From assembly GCA_937873655.1 (NCBI GenBank), contig CALMYQ010000159.1, positions 1 through 64,000 on the forward strand: a stretch of DNA of 64,000 nt, written 5' to 3'. The notes under the pieces were generated by a model that was not told the DNA's origin, made no database searches, and worked only from the letters and a program-made list of their open reading frames with translations. Position numbers and translations under genes: made by a program. The first letter of the stretch is position 1, and each line of letters opens with the position of its first letter. This DNA is from an uncultured Lewinella sp. Lineage in GTDB: Bacteria; Bacteroidota; Bacteroidia; Chitinophagales; Saprospiraceae. Shown here in pieces: positions 26,066-35,195 of this stretch.

Positions 26066-28522
26066 TTATTCGGATTTCAGGCTTTCAACCGGATTGGCCA
26101 ACGCCGCTTTAATGCTTTGGAAGCTGACCGTCAGGAAGGCCACCCCTACCGTTACCCCGCCTGCGATAGCGAAAATCCACCAGTAAACAGGGGCGCGATA
26201 AGCAAAGGTGTCGAGCCACTTGCCCATGAAGTACCAGGCCAGCGGCGAGGCGATCAACAGGGAAAATACGACCAGTTTCAGAAAATCCCTGGACAATAAT
26301 CCCACCAGGCCGGCTGCCGTAGCGCCCAATACCTTCCGGATCCCGATCTCCTTGGTCCGCTGTTCGGCGGTGAACGCTGATAACCCGAACAATCCCAGGC
26401 AGGAGATCAGAATGGCCATAAAGGTGAACACGCCGATGATCCGGGAAAGCGATTGTTCGGATTCGTATAACTTTGCAAAATCCTCATCAAGAAAGCTATA
26501 CTCAAAAGGCAGGTTCGGCAAAACGGCATTCCAGGCAGCTTCGGCCCTGGCAAAAAAGGCGGCATAATCCGACGTCTGCACATCGGCAACAACGTTGGAC
26601 AGATCCCTGGGCGGATTGATCAGCACCCCAAAAGCGTCGATCTTTTCGCCCAACCCCTCGAAATTGAAGTCCTGCATGACGCCTGTTACGGTTATTTCGA
26701 AATTCATATGCCCGAATTCGGATCGCAGGATCTTACCCGGCGCCTCCTCAAGCGGTATGTCCAGTTCCTTCAGCGCCGTTTCATTAATGACTATTTTCCC
26801 CACCCCTTGCATGGAAGAGGTATCGGCCTGCGTCATAAACCTGCCAGACAGCAATTTGATTTTCAGGGTATTCAGGTAATTCTCATCCACATAGGTGAAC
26901 CGGATATCGGTTGCAACTTCCATGCTCTGGCCTTCCCTGAACAGGGGAATATCGTTGTATACCTTTTGCCCGGGCACCACCGCCATTCCGCTGGCCGATC
27001 GCACTTCGGGCAGGCGTTGGAGTTCATTCCTGAAGGCTTCCAGTTTCTGCTGTCCCTCCGTTGAATGAAAAGGAAAAATGATCTTCTGGTTTTTTTCAAA
27101 TCCCAGGTCCTTTTTCAGCATAAAATCCAGTTGGTTCCGGATGATCATCGCTCCGAGGATAAGGGAAATGGCAATCACAAACTGGCTGACGACCAACCCT
27201 TTGCGGAGCAACCCCGCAATACTGCCCCGCACGCCGGTGAAGATATTCCCGCCGCTGCCCCGAAGCACCTGAATGGGTTTGAATGACGACAGGTAAAAAG
27301 CCGGGTAGCTGCCCGCCGCGAGCCCGGTGAGCAGCACAAGCCCGAAGGTCGTCATCCAGATATACCCGTTTCCCGCTAGCTGAACGGAAAGTTCAACTCC
27401 GGTCAGCCGGTTCAGAAAAGGCAGGCATAAATAAATCATGGGCGCCGCCAAGACCACGGCTGCTGCAGCCAGCAACATGCTTTCGCCCAGGAATTGCCCG
27501 ACCAGGGCCCAGCGCTGGGCGCCGATGGCTTTGCGCACACCTACTTCCCGGGCACGCCTGGAAGACCGAGCAGTGGAGAGGTTCATGAAGTTGATGCAGG
27601 CGACCAACTGGATAAAACCCGCGATCAGCAGCAAAATATTGAGAAAGCGATTTCCGGTAACCTTGGAGACTTCCGCAGTCAGGTTCGGGGTGGTATGGAT
27701 TTCCGCCACCGGCTGCAGGTGAAGGGTTTTGCCCATATTCAACTGGCGCAACTGATCGGCGCCTTTGCGCAGCAGGAACTCGGGCAATTTGGCCTCCAGG
27801 ACTTTCGGGTCGGCTCCCTTTTTCAACCTGAGATACCCGTAAACAAAGTTATTGCCGGCCCAGGAGTCATTAGAGCGGATGAACTGTCCGAGGTCGCCGG
27901 AGTTCATGCTCATGAAAAACTCGGGCATCAGGTGGCTCTTGCCCAGCGCGTGGGTAAATACGCCGGTCACCTGGAATTTATCTTCATTGCCTGTGCCGCC
28001 GATGCCGACGGTCTGACCGATCGGATCGGTTGTATTGAACAGCTTTTGGGCCAGGTTCTCAGAAATGACGACCGTAAACGGATTATCGAGGGCGTGCAGG
28101 GGATCACCGGCCACAAACTGATAATCCAATACCCGGAACAAGGTGCTGTCCGCCAGGAATCCCTTTTTCTCATAAAAAACCTTGTCGCCGACGCGGAAAA
28201 GGTTCTGCGCCACACCCGGCGGGCTGCATACCCGGGCAGCTTCTTCCACCTCCGGAAATTCGGCCTTGATGGCGGTAGCCACAGGCGGGCCGCAGGTCGC
28301 CATATGCATGGTTTTCTCGCCGGGTAATTCAAGATCGGTGATCACCCGGTAAACGTTTTCACTGTCGTGGTGTTGCAGGTCGTAACTGCGTTGATCCTGT
28401 ACATAAAAGAGAATGTACAGGCAGCAGGCCGTACCCATCGTCAGCCCGAATATGTTGATGAGGCTGAAGGATTTGTTTTTGAACAGGTTTCGAAAAGCGA
28501 TCTTCAGAAAATTGGTCCACAT
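26066..28522 (-). CDS. Permease 8: first gene of the seven-permease operon
   Basis: 818 aa from ATG at 28522 (MWTNFLKIAFRNLFKNKSF). An ATG at 28555 falls within the sigma-54 promoter and is rejected. The first core domain is divergent: after helix 1 it reads VQDQRSYDLQHHDSENVYRV where the others have DELSYDRFHxxADRIYRV. It has Cys residues (MATCGPP, ARVCSPP) about 35 residues apart in the first core domain that could form a disulfide. The second core domain has QDFNFEGLGEKIDAFGVLI. Landmarks: REVGVRKAIGAQ and KEIGIRKVLGATAAGLVGLL; tail NPVESLKSE. Confidence 0.87.
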   Translation of the reverse strand: MWTNFLKIAFRNLFKNKSFSLINIFGLTMGTACCLYILFYVQDQRSYDLQHHDSENVYRVITDLELPGEKTMHMATCGPPVATAIKAEFPEVEEAARVCSPPGVAQNLFRVGDKVFYEKKGFLADSTLFRVLDYQFVAGDPLHALDNPFTVVISENLAQKLFNTTDPIGQTVGIGGTGNEDKFQVTGVFTHALGKSHLMPEFFMSMNSGDLGQFIRSNDSWAGNNFVYGYLRLKKGADPKVLEAKLPEFLLRKGADQLRQLNMGKTLHLQPVAEIHTTPNLTAEVSKVTGNRFLNILLLIAGFIQLVACINFMNLSTARSSRRAREVGVRKAIGAQRWALVGQFLGESMLLAAAAVVLAAPMIYLCLPFLNRLTGVELSVQLAGNGYIWMTTFGLVLLTGLAAGSYPAFYLSSFKPIQVLRGSGGNIFTGVRGSIAGLLRKGLVVSQFVIAISLILGAMIIRNQLDFMLKKDLGFEKNQKIIFPFHSTEGQQKLEAFRNELQRLPEVRSASGMAVVPGQKVYNDIPLFREGQSMEVATDIRFTYVDENYLNTLKIKLLSGRFMTQADTSSMQGVGKIVINETALKELDIPLEEAPGKILRSEFGHMNFEITVTGVMQDFNFEGLGEKIDAFGVLINPPRDLSNVVADVQTSDYAAFFARAEAAWNAVLPNLPFEYSFLDEDFAKLYESEQSLSRIIGVFTFMAILISCLGLFGLSAFTAEQRTKEIGIRKVLGATAAGLVGLLSRDFLKLVVFSLLIASPLAWYFMGKWLDTFAYRAPVYWWIFAIAGGVTVGVAFLTVSFQSIKAALANPVESLKSE

Positions 28523-28550
28523 AATAGTCGGGTTGTCCTTTGAGAATAAT

Positions 28551-28565
28551 TTCAAAAACCATGCC
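28551..28565 (-). promoter_or_regulatory. Sigma-54 promoter of the permease 8-2 operon
   Basis: GGCATGGTTTTTGAA on the minus strand. The predicted start of transcription is near 28540, about 18 bp before the ATG at 28522. It should drive all seven downstream permeases (about 17 kb), since gaps between them are only 3-43 bp and none contains a second copy of the element. Confidence 0.75.
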
Positions 28566-28575
28566 TCGAAGTTTT

Positions 28576-28654
28576 CAATTGATAATCAATTAATTGCATC
28601 AATAACATTTTATTCCGTGTCCGCAAATGAACAGCCTGTGTGCGGTATTGAACA
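28576..28654 (-). promoter_or_regulatory. Upstream activator pair, permease 8-2 operon
   Basis: TGTCCGCAAATGAACA (28618-28633) and TGTGCGGTATTGAACA (28639-28654) start 21 bp apart, 52 bp upstream of the -24 GG. The intervening AT-rich element is CAATTGATAATCAATTAATT (from 28576). Confidence 0.72.
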
Positions 28655-28690
28655 GCCTCTGTCAGCTGCCGTTTCTGACATTCATTTTAA

Positions 28691-28891
28691 AAACCCCGGG
28701 CGGGCATCCCTTCCTTCGGCATAGACAGTTTTGAATTTGCGGTTTCCCAATTCTGCGGCTTCAAAAAAGACCTGCGCGGGCCCTGCCAGGTCCTGCAGGT
28801 GAACTTTCGGGAAAAGGATGAACGCTACCTGGGTGACTTCCATAAGCTGAATCGGTTAACAAGACGGATCAGGACATTATTTGGTCAATAA
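28691..28891 (+). pseudogene. Unidentified C-terminal coding remnant
   Basis: A 66-codon open frame without a start, beginning just past the activator sites, reads like protein (SFEFAVSQFCGFKKDLRGPC, then NFREKDERYLGDFHKLNRL) and ends at TAA 28889-28891. No family recognised. It may be the tail of a gene that was cut when the permease unit was inserted beside it. Confidence 0.25.
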
Positions 28892-28900
28892 AAGACATTA

Positions 28901-28932
28901 TTTGCGAGGCAAGGTTGCCGGGGTTATTTTTG
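28901..28932 (+). promoter_or_regulatory. Bacteroidota housekeeping promoter of the DJ-1/PfpI gene
   Basis: TTTG (28901-28904), 20 bp, then TATTTTTG (28925-28932): an exact TTTG-N20-TAnnTTTG promoter. Transcription would start near 28938, which places the start codon at 28959 and excludes the in-frame ATG at 28881. Confidence 0.65.
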
Positions 28933-28958
28933 GTAAAAATCAAATACAGTCGCTTATC

Positions 28959-30260
28959 ATGAAAAGATCAATTGAAATCACCCTGCTGTTCTTATTCCTG
29001 CTGAACGGGCTTGCCGTATCGGCGCAACAAGCCGAAAAGCCGCTCTCGGTCGGCATTTTCATCTATCCTGGTGTAGAGATCCTGGACTTCAGCGGTCCGT
29101 CGGAGGTATTCGGTTCCACCCAGGGATTCAAACCGTTCCTGGTCGCCTTCAAAAAGGAGCCTTTGGTCAGTCAGCGATTCATTACCGTAACGCCGCAGTA
29201 TTCCATCGAAGATTGCCCGCCGACCGACGTGCTGGTTTTTCCCGGGGGTAATACCGGTCCGATGATGGACGAACCCGAGCTGATCGAATGGATCAGGGAG
29301 CGGGCAAAGACCACCCAGTTCATGGTATCCGTTTGCACCGGCGCGGGCCTTTTGTCCAAAGCCGGCCTGCTCGACGGCAAGGAGGCTACCACTTTTCACG
29401 GGTTCATCAACAACCTGCAAAAAATGACCCCGAAGGCTACGATCCACGCCGGCACCCGGTTTGTCGACAACGGCCAGGTGATCACGACAGCCGGCGTATC
29501 CGCGGGCATCGACGGCGCGCTGCACGTGGTTTCCAGGGTCAAGGGAGAGGACGTCGCCCGGGCCACCGCCCGCTATATGGAATACGATAAATGGCGCCCC
29601 GGCGAGGGCAAGGTCATCGAATCGGGATTCCTGGCGGATATCCGCAAAGCCGGCCTGGAACAAGCCCTTAAAAACCATACGGCATCCGAAAACGGCATTC
29701 AGCCGCTCTATTATCAGGGCGAGATGATCAACCTGGCAGCCGATCTGGCGGGCTCCGATCCGGCCGAAAGCGCCAACCTCTACCAGTGGCTGATCAAAAA
29801 GGAAGGCCCCACGCCCGCATTCTATGACGGGCTCGGCGCTGCCTGGAAAAAAATGGGCAAAAAAGCGCCTATTGACCATAAGACCTTTCTGGAGAAACTG
29901 AATGCCGGCGAAGTGGACTGGGCGAAAAGGACAGCCGCCGAAGTGGCAAAAGCCTATCCCGATTGGATGCTGTACAACGAAGAAGACATCAACCAGGCGG
30001 GATACAATCTGTACTATGCCGAAAAACAGCAGGATGCTGTAGCCGCCCTTAAATGGAACACGGAATTGTTCCCCGAATCGGCCAACGCATGGGACAGCCT
30101 ATCGGAAGCATACGAAGCCACAGGGCAGAACGAACTCGCTATAAAAGCCGGTGAAAAATGCCTGGCCAAATTGCCGCAGTCCGCCTATGACGAAAACAGG
30201 AAGGCTAACCTGACCAAAGCTTCGAAAGAACGGCTCGAACGGCTCAAGGGTGGTCGATAA
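28959..30260 (+). CDS. Secreted DJ-1/PfpI-family protein with TPR-like tail
   Basis: 433 aa. A signal peptide (residues 1-22, …LLNGLAVSAQQ) directs it to the periplasm. Residues 28-205 are a class I glutamine-amidotransferase-like/DJ-1 fold of the isonitrile hydratase and AraC-regulator type: VGIFIYPGVEILDFSGPSEV (31-50), FPGGNTG (94-100), the nucleophile elbow SVCTGAGLLSKAGLLDG (Cys126), and TTAGVSAGIDGALHVV (176-191). The last 110 residues contain TPR-like helices (ALKWNTELFPESANAWDSLS…AYEATGQ). It may be a hydrolase or a chaperone-like protein; the substrate is unknown. It is convergent with permease 9, 25 bp away, and has its own housekeeping promoter, so it is not part of the permease regulon. 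Confidence 0.85.
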   Translation: MKRSIEITLLFLFLLNGLAVSAQQAEKPLSVGIFIYPGVEILDFSGPSEVFGSTQGFKPFLVAFKKEPLVSQRFITVTPQYSIEDCPPTDVLVFPGGNTGPMMDEPELIEWIRERAKTTQFMVSVCTGAGLLSKAGLLDGKEATTFHGFINNLQKMTPKATIHAGTRFVDNGQVITTAGVSAGIDGALHVVSRVKGEDVARATARYMEYDKWRPGEGKVIESGFLADIRKAGLEQALKNHTASENGIQPLYYQGEMINLAADLAGSDPAESANLYQWLIKKEGPTPAFYDGLGAAWKKMGKKAPIDHKTFLEKLNAGEVDWAKRTAAEVAKAYPDWMLYNEEDINQAGYNLYYAEKQQDAVAALKWNTELFPESANAWDSLSEAYEATGQNELAIKAGEKCLAKLPQSAYDENRKANLTKASKERLERLKGGR

Positions 30261-30285
30261 CCTGATGAATTTTTCATCCTAACCC

Positions 30286-32721
30286 TCAATCCGCCCTCAG
30301 TGAATTGACCGGGTTGGAAAGGGCCGCCTTCATGGAATGGAAACCCACCGTCAGGAATGCGATCAGAATACCTGCAATTCCGGCCAGTGCGAACACCCAC
30401 CACCCCATATCGATATGGTACACAAAATTGTGGAGCCATTCGTTGAGGAAATACCAGGCAACCGGAGCGGCGATGGCCAGCGACACCGCGACCGGCAGTA
30501 AAAATCCCCTGACCAGCAGGCCGACGACCGAAACAACCGAAGCGCCCAATACTTTGCGGATACCGATCTCCCGGGTGCGCTGTTGTGCGGAATAATACGC
30601 CAGCCCCAGCAAACCCAGACACGAGATCGCGATTGCGAGTCCGGCAAACGTCTCGCAGATCCGGGTCATCCGGTTTTCGGCGATATAATACTGAGCAATG
30701 GATTCGTCAAAAAATTCGCCGTTGAATACCTGGCCGGGATACGTATCGTCAAAAACCTTTCGGATCGATGTGGTCGTGGCGGCTATGTTTTTGGGATTTA
30801 TCTTGACGCCGGCTCCCGTATACAATCCCTTGTAGCTGCCTATGGTGATCGGCGCAATTTCATCATGAATCGACAGGGCATGAAAATCCTTCACTACCCC
30901 GACAATAGGATACCAGGGTTCATTCTCCAGACGCAATTCCTGGCCTACGGCTTCTTCCGGACTGGCGATCCCGACCTTCCGCATCAGGGTCTCGTTGATC
31001 ACATAACCGGTGGTCGTGTCGCTGGGCCCGAACCACTGGCCGGCCAGTAATTCCAACCCGTAGGTTCGTTGAAAGTCGGCATCACAGAATTTATAAGTGG
31101 TCATGAAATCAGGCTCTTCGTTTCCGCGTCCCACTGTAAAGTTGGTTTGCCAACTGCCCCAGGAAGAAGGGGGTTGGCTGTGCAGGGAAACGGATTCAAC
31201 GCCCGGGATCTTCAGGATCCTTTCCTTCAGGCTGTTCATTTTCGACTGGGAGAGACTGTCGCTGTCGAACCTGAAATTATAAACAAGCCCCTGCTCAAAT
31301 CCCAGGTCCAGATTCCGGATAAAGTTCATCTGTTCCAGGGTGACGATGGTCCCGATGATCAACGCCTGGGCAATGGCAAACTGCAGGACAACCAGGCCTT
31401 TCCGCATGGAGATCCCGGTCCGGTCCTGAGCCGGGGCTTCCTTTTTCAGGGCCCGGATGGGGTTGAAGCCCGACAGGATCAGGGCCGGATAAAAACCGGC
31501 CAGCAGGGTAACGCCGATGCCGAGCGCCGGCAGCAGTCCCAGTATCAGCGGACTGAACAGCGGGATCTCCGCCGGTATGTCCGAAAAATGCTCAAGCAAC
31601 GGCAGTGCGGTTTGCGCCAGAACGGCCCCCAAAAGGATGGCCAGCAGGGTGATCAGTGCGGTTTCACCCATAAACCGGCCGAACAACATGCCCCTTGACC
31701 CGCCCAGGGTCTTCCGGATGCCGATCTCTTTCATGCGGCGGAGGGACTGAGCTGTCGACAGGTTGATAAAATTGAAACAGGCCATGCACAACACCAGCAA
31801 GCCGATGGCCATAACCGTCCAGAGCTTGCTCTTCTCAATCCGCTTCCCCCCGGGAGAACCGAACCGCTTATCGAAATGCAGCGCTGCCATGGGTTCCAGC
31901 AGGTGACTGGTGATCCCCCACTGTTTGACCACGGGCACCTCCGCGTATTCCTTTTTACCCACTTCTGCCACCTGGGCGTTGGCAGCCTCCAGCTGCTTGC
32001 TGTCATATAACAAGGCAAACATTTGGTCGTAATACCGGTTTCTGGACCAGCTTTCGACATAATCGAACTTGTCTTTTTCGGCCAGGAGGGTAGCGTAGGA
32101 AATGATAACCTGAACCGGCATATCGCTATTGTAGGGCGCATCTTCTATTACGCCGCGAACCACCATGGGGATCTGGTCCACAAGCACGGTTTGCCCCAGG
32201 GCGTCTTCCCATCGGTCAAAGCACCGTTCCGCCGTTGTCCGGGCCATCACCAGCGCATTCGGCTCATTGAGCGCACCGTTCTTTTGGCCGTCGAGCCATT
32301 TGAAATCGAAAATCCTGAAGAAATCGGGTTCCGCGAAATAGCCCATCTGGCCGGATTGGAGGTTCAGCTTTTTCAAAGGCTGGCCGCCCGCAGGATCGGG
32401 GACGATGACCGTGGGCCAGTATTCGCGCACACGGCTGCTTGCTTCGAACAGGGAAACCGAATTTTTGGCAGCGACCATGGCCGACGTTTGGGCGCCGGTA
32501 TAAAATTCGGTTTCTCCGGATGACTTGACCGCTTTTGTCACCATCCGTACGATGCGGTCGTAATTGGAAAAATTCCGGTTAAAGTTCAGTTCAAAATGAA
32601 CGAACCGGTAGGTCAGTACCGTAACAGCAATACCTATGCCGATACCCAGAACATTCAGCAGCGTGAATCCTTTCTGGCGGTTCAGGTTGCGAAAAGCAGT
32701 CTTCAGGAAATTGTACAGCAT
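30286..32721 (-). CDS. Permease 9: solo MacB/FtsX-type permease
   Basis: 811 aa from ATG at 32721 (MLYNFLKTAFRNLNRQKGFT); an upstream ATG at 32814 lies beyond the promoter and is rejected. The N-terminal helix is followed by VHFELNFNRNFSNYDRIVRM. Helix-2 signature ACFNFINLSTAQSLRRMKEI has Phe for Ile. The second core domain has KDFHALSIHDEIAPITI, then an unusual SYKGLYTGAGVKINPKNIAA loop. Tail NPVNSLRAD ends with Asp. It is the only gene of its unit: the next gene downstream (28959-30260) is convergent. Confidence 0.87.
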   Translation of the reverse strand: MLYNFLKTAFRNLNRQKGFTLLNVLGIGIGIAVTVLTYRFVHFELNFNRNFSNYDRIVRMVTKAVKSSGETEFYTGAQTSAMVAAKNSVSLFEASSRVREYWPTVIVPDPAGGQPLKKLNLQSGQMGYFAEPDFFRIFDFKWLDGQKNGALNEPNALVMARTTAERCFDRWEDALGQTVLVDQIPMVVRGVIEDAPYNSDMPVQVIISYATLLAEKDKFDYVESWSRNRYYDQMFALLYDSKQLEAANAQVAEVGKKEYAEVPVVKQWGITSHLLEPMAALHFDKRFGSPGGKRIEKSKLWTVMAIGLLVLCMACFNFINLSTAQSLRRMKEIGIRKTLGGSRGMLFGRFMGETALITLLAILLGAVLAQTALPLLEHFSDIPAEIPLFSPLILGLLPALGIGVTLLAGFYPALILSGFNPIRALKKEAPAQDRTGISMRKGLVVLQFAIAQALIIGTIVTLEQMNFIRNLDLGFEQGLVYNFRFDSDSLSQSKMNSLKERILKIPGVESVSLHSQPPSSWGSWQTNFTVGRGNEEPDFMTTYKFCDADFQRTYGLELLAGQWFGPSDTTTGYVINETLMRKVGIASPEEAVGQELRLENEPWYPIVGVVKDFHALSIHDEIAPITIGSYKGLYTGAGVKINPKNIAATTTSIRKVFDDTYPGQVFNGEFFDESIAQYYIAENRMTRICETFAGLAIAISCLGLLGLAYYSAQQRTREIGIRKVLGASVVSVVGLLVRGFLLPVAVSLAIAAPVAWYFLNEWLHNFVYHIDMGWWVFALAGIAGILIAFLTVGFHSMKAALSNPVNSLRAD

Positions 32722-32795
32722 GATGTCGGGTTTTTGGAAATGGCTCTCCTCAGGAGCATCCCGGGCATTCAATGGATTTCTTATAAACTGCAGGA

Positions 32796-32810
32796 GCCAA
32801 AAACCATGCC
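32796..32810 (-). promoter_or_regulatory. Sigma-54 promoter of permease 9
   Basis: GGCATGGTTTTTGGC on the minus strand, one of the best matches of the five because the -12 position reads TTGGC. It lies about 75 bp upstream of the ATG at 32721, the longest leader among the five units. Confidence 0.75.
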
Positions 32811-32820
32811 TCAATAAAAG

Positions 32821-32899
32821 ACATTGATATACAATGTTTTAAAATCAATTAATCCAAAAAAGTGTTCATAAACGGACACATACTGTTCGTGAATGGACA
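32821..32899 (-). promoter_or_regulatory. Upstream activator pair, permease 9
   Basis: TGTTCATAAACGGACA (32863-32878) and TGTTCGTGAATGGACA (32884-32899), starts 21 bp apart, 52 bp upstream of the -24 GG. The AT-rich element is ACATTGATATACAATGT (32821-32837). Both palindromes lie within the first 13 codons of the divergent sensor-kinase frame, so that frame's apparent N-terminus is really regulatory DNA. Confidence 0.7.
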
Positions 32900-34925
32900 A
32901 CCTTATTTCGAAGCATTTGTGCGCAATAACCTGGGAGAAATATTGAATACGGCAGGCCGTTTTTCAGAGGCTGCCGATCATGCAGAGGCAGGTTTGGAAG
33001 CCGCAGTGAAGGCCGACAACCTCGAACAGCAGGCCCGGGCCAATGAAATCCTCGCCGAGGCGCTCTTCAGCCTGCAGGATTATGATGGAGCCAGGAAGGC
33101 ATTTAAAGCTACGCTTACGCTGCGCGACAGCCTGAACCGGAAGGAAAAGGCCGACGAGTTTGCACGCCTGGAAACCCGGTACCAAAGCCGGGAGCAGGAA
33201 GCCCTCCTGACCAGGCAAAATCTCGAATTGGAAAAGGCGGCTTACTTCAGGAGAATGATAGTCATCGGCAGCCTGGCCGTATTTTTCCTGCTTGCGATCC
33301 TGGTTCAGTTCTGGCGGCAACGGCAAAAGATCAAGGAAAAAGAAGTCCAGCTGGCCTACCAGTTGGAAAGGTCCGAAAAAGAAAGCCTTAAAGAACTGGA
33401 TCGGCTCAAATCCACTTTCTTTGCCAATATCAGCCACGAATTCCGGACGCCGCTCACGTTACTGATATCGCCCCTGCAGGAGATCAGAGAGGGCACGTTC
33501 AAAGGAAGTCTGCCGAAATACGCCCGAATCATGGAGCGGAACGCCCGTCGACTTTTGCAACTGGTCAATCAGCTGCTGGATCTGTCCCGGCTGGAAGCCG
33601 GAAAAATGCAGCTCAACCTTCAGCCCGGCGACCTGATGCAGGCCTTACGGGCAATAACCGGTTCATTTGAAAGCTTCGCCCTGATCAGACAAATTACCTT
33701 TCTGGTGGAAATACCCCAACAACAGGCATTTGTCCGGTTTGATCGCGACAAGCTGGAAAAAATAGCAGCCAACCTGCTTTCCAACGCATTCAAATTTACG
33801 AGGGAAGAAGGCATGGTATCCGTAACGGCAAACTACAGAGATGATCGCCTTGAACTCGAAGTAAAAGATAATGGAATAGGCATTGCAAAAGAGCATCTGC
33901 CGCAGCTTTTTGAGCGGTTCTTCCAGCACAAGAATGCGGCCGAAAGCGACTCGGGCGAACAGCAGGGAAGTGGAATCGGACTGGCCCTCACCAAAGAGCT
34001 CATCGAGCTGCATAATGGGCGTGTTGAAGTAGAAAGTGAGCCCGGAAAAGGCACCTTATTCCGGGTTGTTTTGCCATTCCCCCGCATCGTGGATGAAAAA
34101 GAACCTGTGGCCCACCTGACGGCTGAAGAACCGGAAAAAATCCGTTTTGAGCCGAAAAAGGTCAAAGATCAGGATCCCGTTATTCTCATTGCAGAGGACA
34201 ATGAGGACATTCGCCTGTATGTACGCGACCGGCTTTCGGTAAAATATCGGGTGCTGGAAGCCGCTGACGGCGCTTCAGGCCTGAAAATCGCACTTCGGGA
34301 AGTGCCGGATTTGATCATTTCGGATGTTATTATGCCGGAAATGGATGGGCTTGAATTTTGCAAGGCGGTAAAAACCCATGAGCAAACAAGCCATATCCCG
34401 GTGATTTTGCTGACCGCCAAGGCGGGTCACCAGGAAAAACTTGAAGGTTTGAACACCGGGGCTGACGATTACCTCATCAAACCGTTTGACGGCGAAGAAT
34501 TAGAAACCCGGATTATCAACCTGCTCAACCAGCGGGAATTTCTCCGGCGGCGCTACAGCCAGATGGTGTTTCAGTTCAAACCCAGCGATATCCGGTTGCC
34601 TTCCGCCAACGAACAATTCCTTCAACGAACGACCCTTGCCATCGAAGAAAATATCGATGATGAAGGGTTCGGTGTGGAAGAACTGGCCCGGGCAATAGGA
34701 ATGAGCCGCCACCACCTCCACCGCAAACTCAAAGCGCTGATCGGCCAGACACCCGTTATCTTTATCCGCACTATTCGCCTGGAACGTGCCTTGCAATTGC
34801 TCCAACAACAGGTCGGTAACGCCTCTGAAGTAGCCTTCATGGTCGGATTCGGCAGTCTGACCTATTTCTCAAAATGTTTCTCCGAGCATTTCGGTTTTTC
34901 ACCCAGCAAGGTCAATACCCCCTGA
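32862..34925 (+). pseudogene. 5'-truncated hybrid histidine kinase / AraC regulator
   Basis: 687 codons from GTG at 32862 (in-frame stop at 32850-32852). Domains: the end of a TPR array (about 17-95), a coiled segment, one membrane helix (133-149), HisKA with ANISHEFRTPLTLL (His192), HATPase with NLLSNAFKFT, DNGIGIA and GSGIGLAL (304-375), a receiver with phospho-acceptor Asp488 (IISDVIMPEMDG) and Lys540, and an AraC-type HTH (about 600-687, ELARAIGMSRHHLHRKLKAL). This is the Bacteroidota one-component hybrid architecture, which normally begins with a signal peptide and several more TPRs. Those are missing: the first 13 codons coincide with the permease 9 activator sites. The kinase core is intact, but without its sensor end it is probably a remnant or makes a misrouted protein. 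Confidence 0.75.
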
Positions 34926-34979
34926 CTTTGATCTGCCCACCTAACATCCGCCCGCATCAACAATCAGATATCATGTGAT

Positions 34980-35165
34980 CAGCAGTTCGCCAGTCGGCAG
35001 TTCGCAGTTGGCAGTTCGCAGTTGGCAGTTGGCAGTCGGCAGTTGGCAGTCCCACGACCGCCCAACAATGATCAGTTGGCAGTTGGCAGTTCGCAGTCCT
35101 CAGTTCGCAGTCCTCAGTTCGCAGTCCTCAGTTCGCAGTTGGCAGTCCCACGACCGCCCAACAGT
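34980..35165. repeat. Tandem 'cagttcgcagttggcagt' repeats
   Basis: Degenerate tandem copies of GCAGTTGGCA and GCAGTTCGCA fill most of the 270-bp spacer between the kinase remnant and permease 10. The phrase CAGTCCCACGACCGCCCAACA occurs twice (near 35047 and 35143). No gene is seen. Confidence 0.75.
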
Positions 35166-35195
35166 GAAACAATGAAACAATGAAACCACCACCCC

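Noticed and set aside
30263..30279. GATGAA-TTT-TTCATC hairpin between the DJ-1-like gene and permease 9 as a terminator
   Set aside because: The stem is only 6 AT-rich base pairs and no T run follows on either strand, so it was not listed as a feature.
32862..34925. The hybrid kinase as the activator of the sigma-54 regulon
   Set aside because: It has an AraC-type HTH and no AAA+ sigma-54-interaction domain (no GAFTGA motif), and it is 5'-truncated. It cannot serve as the enhancer-binding protein.
34980..35165. CRISPR array
   Set aside because: The units are 6-18 bp, degenerate and contiguous, without unique spacers or cas genes. The same holds for the repeat blocks at 37625, 43945 and 59750.
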